Position numbers and translations under genes: made by a program. From an uncultured Collinsella sp. (lineage in GTDB: Bacteria > Actinomycetota > Coriobacteriia > Coriobacteriales > Coriobacteriaceae), in NCBI GenBank assembly GCA_900541285.1, contig UQJA01000112.1, positions 1 through 6,243 on the forward strand: DNA of 6,243 nt, read 5' to 3'. Shown one piece after another: positions 5,459 to 6,243 of the stretch (positions are counted from its first letter, which is position 1; every line of letters starts with the position of its first letter). The notes under the pieces are model-generated. The model searched no databases. It was not told where the DNA came from and saw only the letters and a list, made by a program, of their open reading frames with translations.

Positions 5459-5645
5459 CCTGTAGACATCCTCAGCAAGGTAGGCGCAGGGACGGTCGGG
5501 ATGTTCCCTCAAAATCATTCCGCAGCGCGAAGGCCCCTTGTCCGTCGCTCCGTAGGAGCAGGATAAGGGGCCTTCATGCGCGAGGACGATTTTGAGGGAA
5601 CATCCCGACCGTCCCGGACAGGTATATGAGGAGGATGTCTACAGG
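5459..5645. repeat. 187-bp in-register palindrome between convergent genes
   Basis: Three pairs of arms share one centre (5552). The outer pair is 15 bp (5459-5473 with 5631-5645). The middle pair is 28 bp perfect (5489-5516 with 5588-5615). The inner pair is 15 bp with one G-U (5529-5543 with 5561-5575). The tip holds a small hairpin, GCTCC-GTA-GGAGC (5547-5559). Non-complementary internal loops of equal size, 15 on 15 and 12 on 12 nt, separate the arms. The right outer arm contains the thrB stop codon. There is no T-tract, so it is not a standard terminator, though an RNA hairpin of this size could block polymerase or shield 3' ends in both directions. A MITE-like insertion is an alternative. 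The structure is certain; the function is open. Confidence 0.85.
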
Positions 5646-6243
5646 TACTCGATTTGAGCGCCCTCGGTGTCGCACGTGAGGATATGCGTATCATACTTGG
5701 GGAACTGCTCGCGTAGCTTGACCTGCAGGAACTTTGCCACGATGGTGTCGTCGGTCACGGCCATAAGGGTCGAGCCCGAACCGCTGATCCAGATGGTCTT
5801 GGCGCCGCCGTTAAGGCAGGTGTCGCGCACGGCGTTGTAGTCGGGAATCAGACGGCGACGATAGGGTTCCTGGATGCGGTCGTCATTGGCGGCGGCAATC
5901 AGGTCGAGGTTGCCGGACTCAAGACCGCGCGTCATGCCGGCGATACGGCCCATCTGCCATACGGCGGTGGAGAGTGGAACTTCCTGCGGCACGACCTTGC
6001 GCGCCTCGCTCGTGTGCACCTCGTAGGGCGGAATCACGGTAATAAAACGCAAGCGATCGCTCACCTCGTAGCGCAGGCACTGGGGGAGCGAATCAGTCGG
6101 CGTAAAGGAGCAAACGGCACCGCCCAGGATGGCAGGGGCGACGTTATCGGGATGGCCCTCGACCTCGGTGGCAATGCGGACGAGCTCGGTGCGGTCGACG
6201 GTATGGCCCGTCAGCGCGGCGGGCCGCCCAAAGTTGGCTACGA
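5639..6243 (-). CDS. thrB: Homoserine kinase, C-terminal part (5' end outside window)
   Basis: GHMP-family kinase that phosphorylates L-homoserine with ATP to O-phospho-L-homoserine, the step before threonine synthase. Only the last 200 codons are present; the reading frame is open to the right edge, so the start and the ATP-binding P-x3-GLGSSAA motif lie beyond it. Visible family marks are EGHPDNVAPAILGG (fragment residues 28-41), RRRLIPDY (about 128-135) and the GHMP C-terminal motif SGSGST (about 153-158). A GTG at 6062-6064 could look like a start but lies inside conserved kinase sequence. The TAG stop (5639-5641) falls in the outer arm of the 187-bp palindrome, giving a C-terminus of QIEYL. 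The gene converges on the DUF3990/HTH module. No frameshift is seen. Confidence 0.93.
   Translation of the reverse strand, partial: VANFGRPAALTGHTVDRTELVRIATEVEGHPDNVAPAILGGAVCSFTPTDSLPQCLRYEVSDRLRFITVIPPYEVHTSEARKVVPQEVPLSTAVWQMGRIAGMTRGLESGNLDLIAAANDDRIQEPYRRRLIPDYNAVRDTCLNGGAKTIWISGSGSTLMAVTDDTIVAKFLQVKLREQFPKYDTHILTCDTEGAQIEYL

Noticed and set aside
5459..5645. Retron msr/msd or integron attC site
   Set aside because: No reverse transcriptase or integrase gene is in the window, and the symmetry with equal-size internal loops does not match attC organisation.
5639..6064. Complete 141-codon gene starting at GTG 6064
   Set aside because: The frame continues to the right edge and encodes the conserved homoserine kinase motif EGHPDNVAPAILGG upstream of that GTG, so this is the tail of a longer gene.
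1..6243. CRISPR arrays, tRNA or rRNA genes, complete insertion sequences
   Set aside because: No spaced repeat array, no cloverleaf-like or rRNA sequence and no transposase frame was seen on reading both strands.

Overview
The window looks like chromosomal DNA from a gut-type, fermentative anaerobe. Moderately high GC, a pyruvate formate-lyase activase and the general style of the proteins suggest Coriobacteriia (Collinsella-like, Actinomycetota). The lineage is an inference from style; there is no rRNA or other marker gene here to prove it.

Layout, left to right. (1) A G11/C11 homopolymer hairpin (10-46) lies upstream of pflA (169-987, +), the radical-SAM activator of pyruvate formate-lyase. 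(2) A gene-free stretch of about 350 bp (988-1339) holds short repeats, a 22-bp-stem hairpin with an alternative fold, a near-perfect palindrome and a likely promoter. (3) A membrane-anchored serine hydrolase of the class A beta-lactamase/PBP fold follows (1340-2458, +); it lacks the beta-lactamase deacylation motif. (4) A probable two-gene housekeeping unit comes next: mtnN, the MTA/SAH nucleosidase (2538-3275, +), and engB, a ribosome-biogenesis GTPase (3318-3908, +). (5) A perfect 20-bp inverted repeat with a T7 tract (3940-3992) separates this unit from an accessory two-gene module. (6) That module is a DUF3990-family toxin-like protein (4003-4686, +) overlapping a probable antitoxin/repressor with a C-terminal XRE helix-turn-helix (4652-5350, +). 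(7) A 187-bp in-register palindrome (5459-5645) lies between the convergent module and thrB. (8) The C-terminal 200 codons of thrB, homoserine kinase, are on the minus strand (5639-6243); its start is beyond the right edge.

How parts work together. mtnN and engB are probably co-transcribed and end at the inverted repeat. Each arm of that repeat is itself a palindromic operator (TATCAC-N4-GTGATA), and an extended -10-like sequence sits in the loop. The same DNA could therefore terminate engB transcripts and carry the promoter and twin operators of the toxin-antitoxin-like module, with the HTH protein repressing its own operon. The module looks like an accessory insertion: its first gene is visibly more AT-rich than the housekeeping genes on either side, and it is bounded by two unusual palindromes.

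The two strongest candidates for something undescribed are the combined terminator/operator/promoter palindrome at 3940-3992 and the giant palindrome at 5459-5645 that contains the thrB stop codon.
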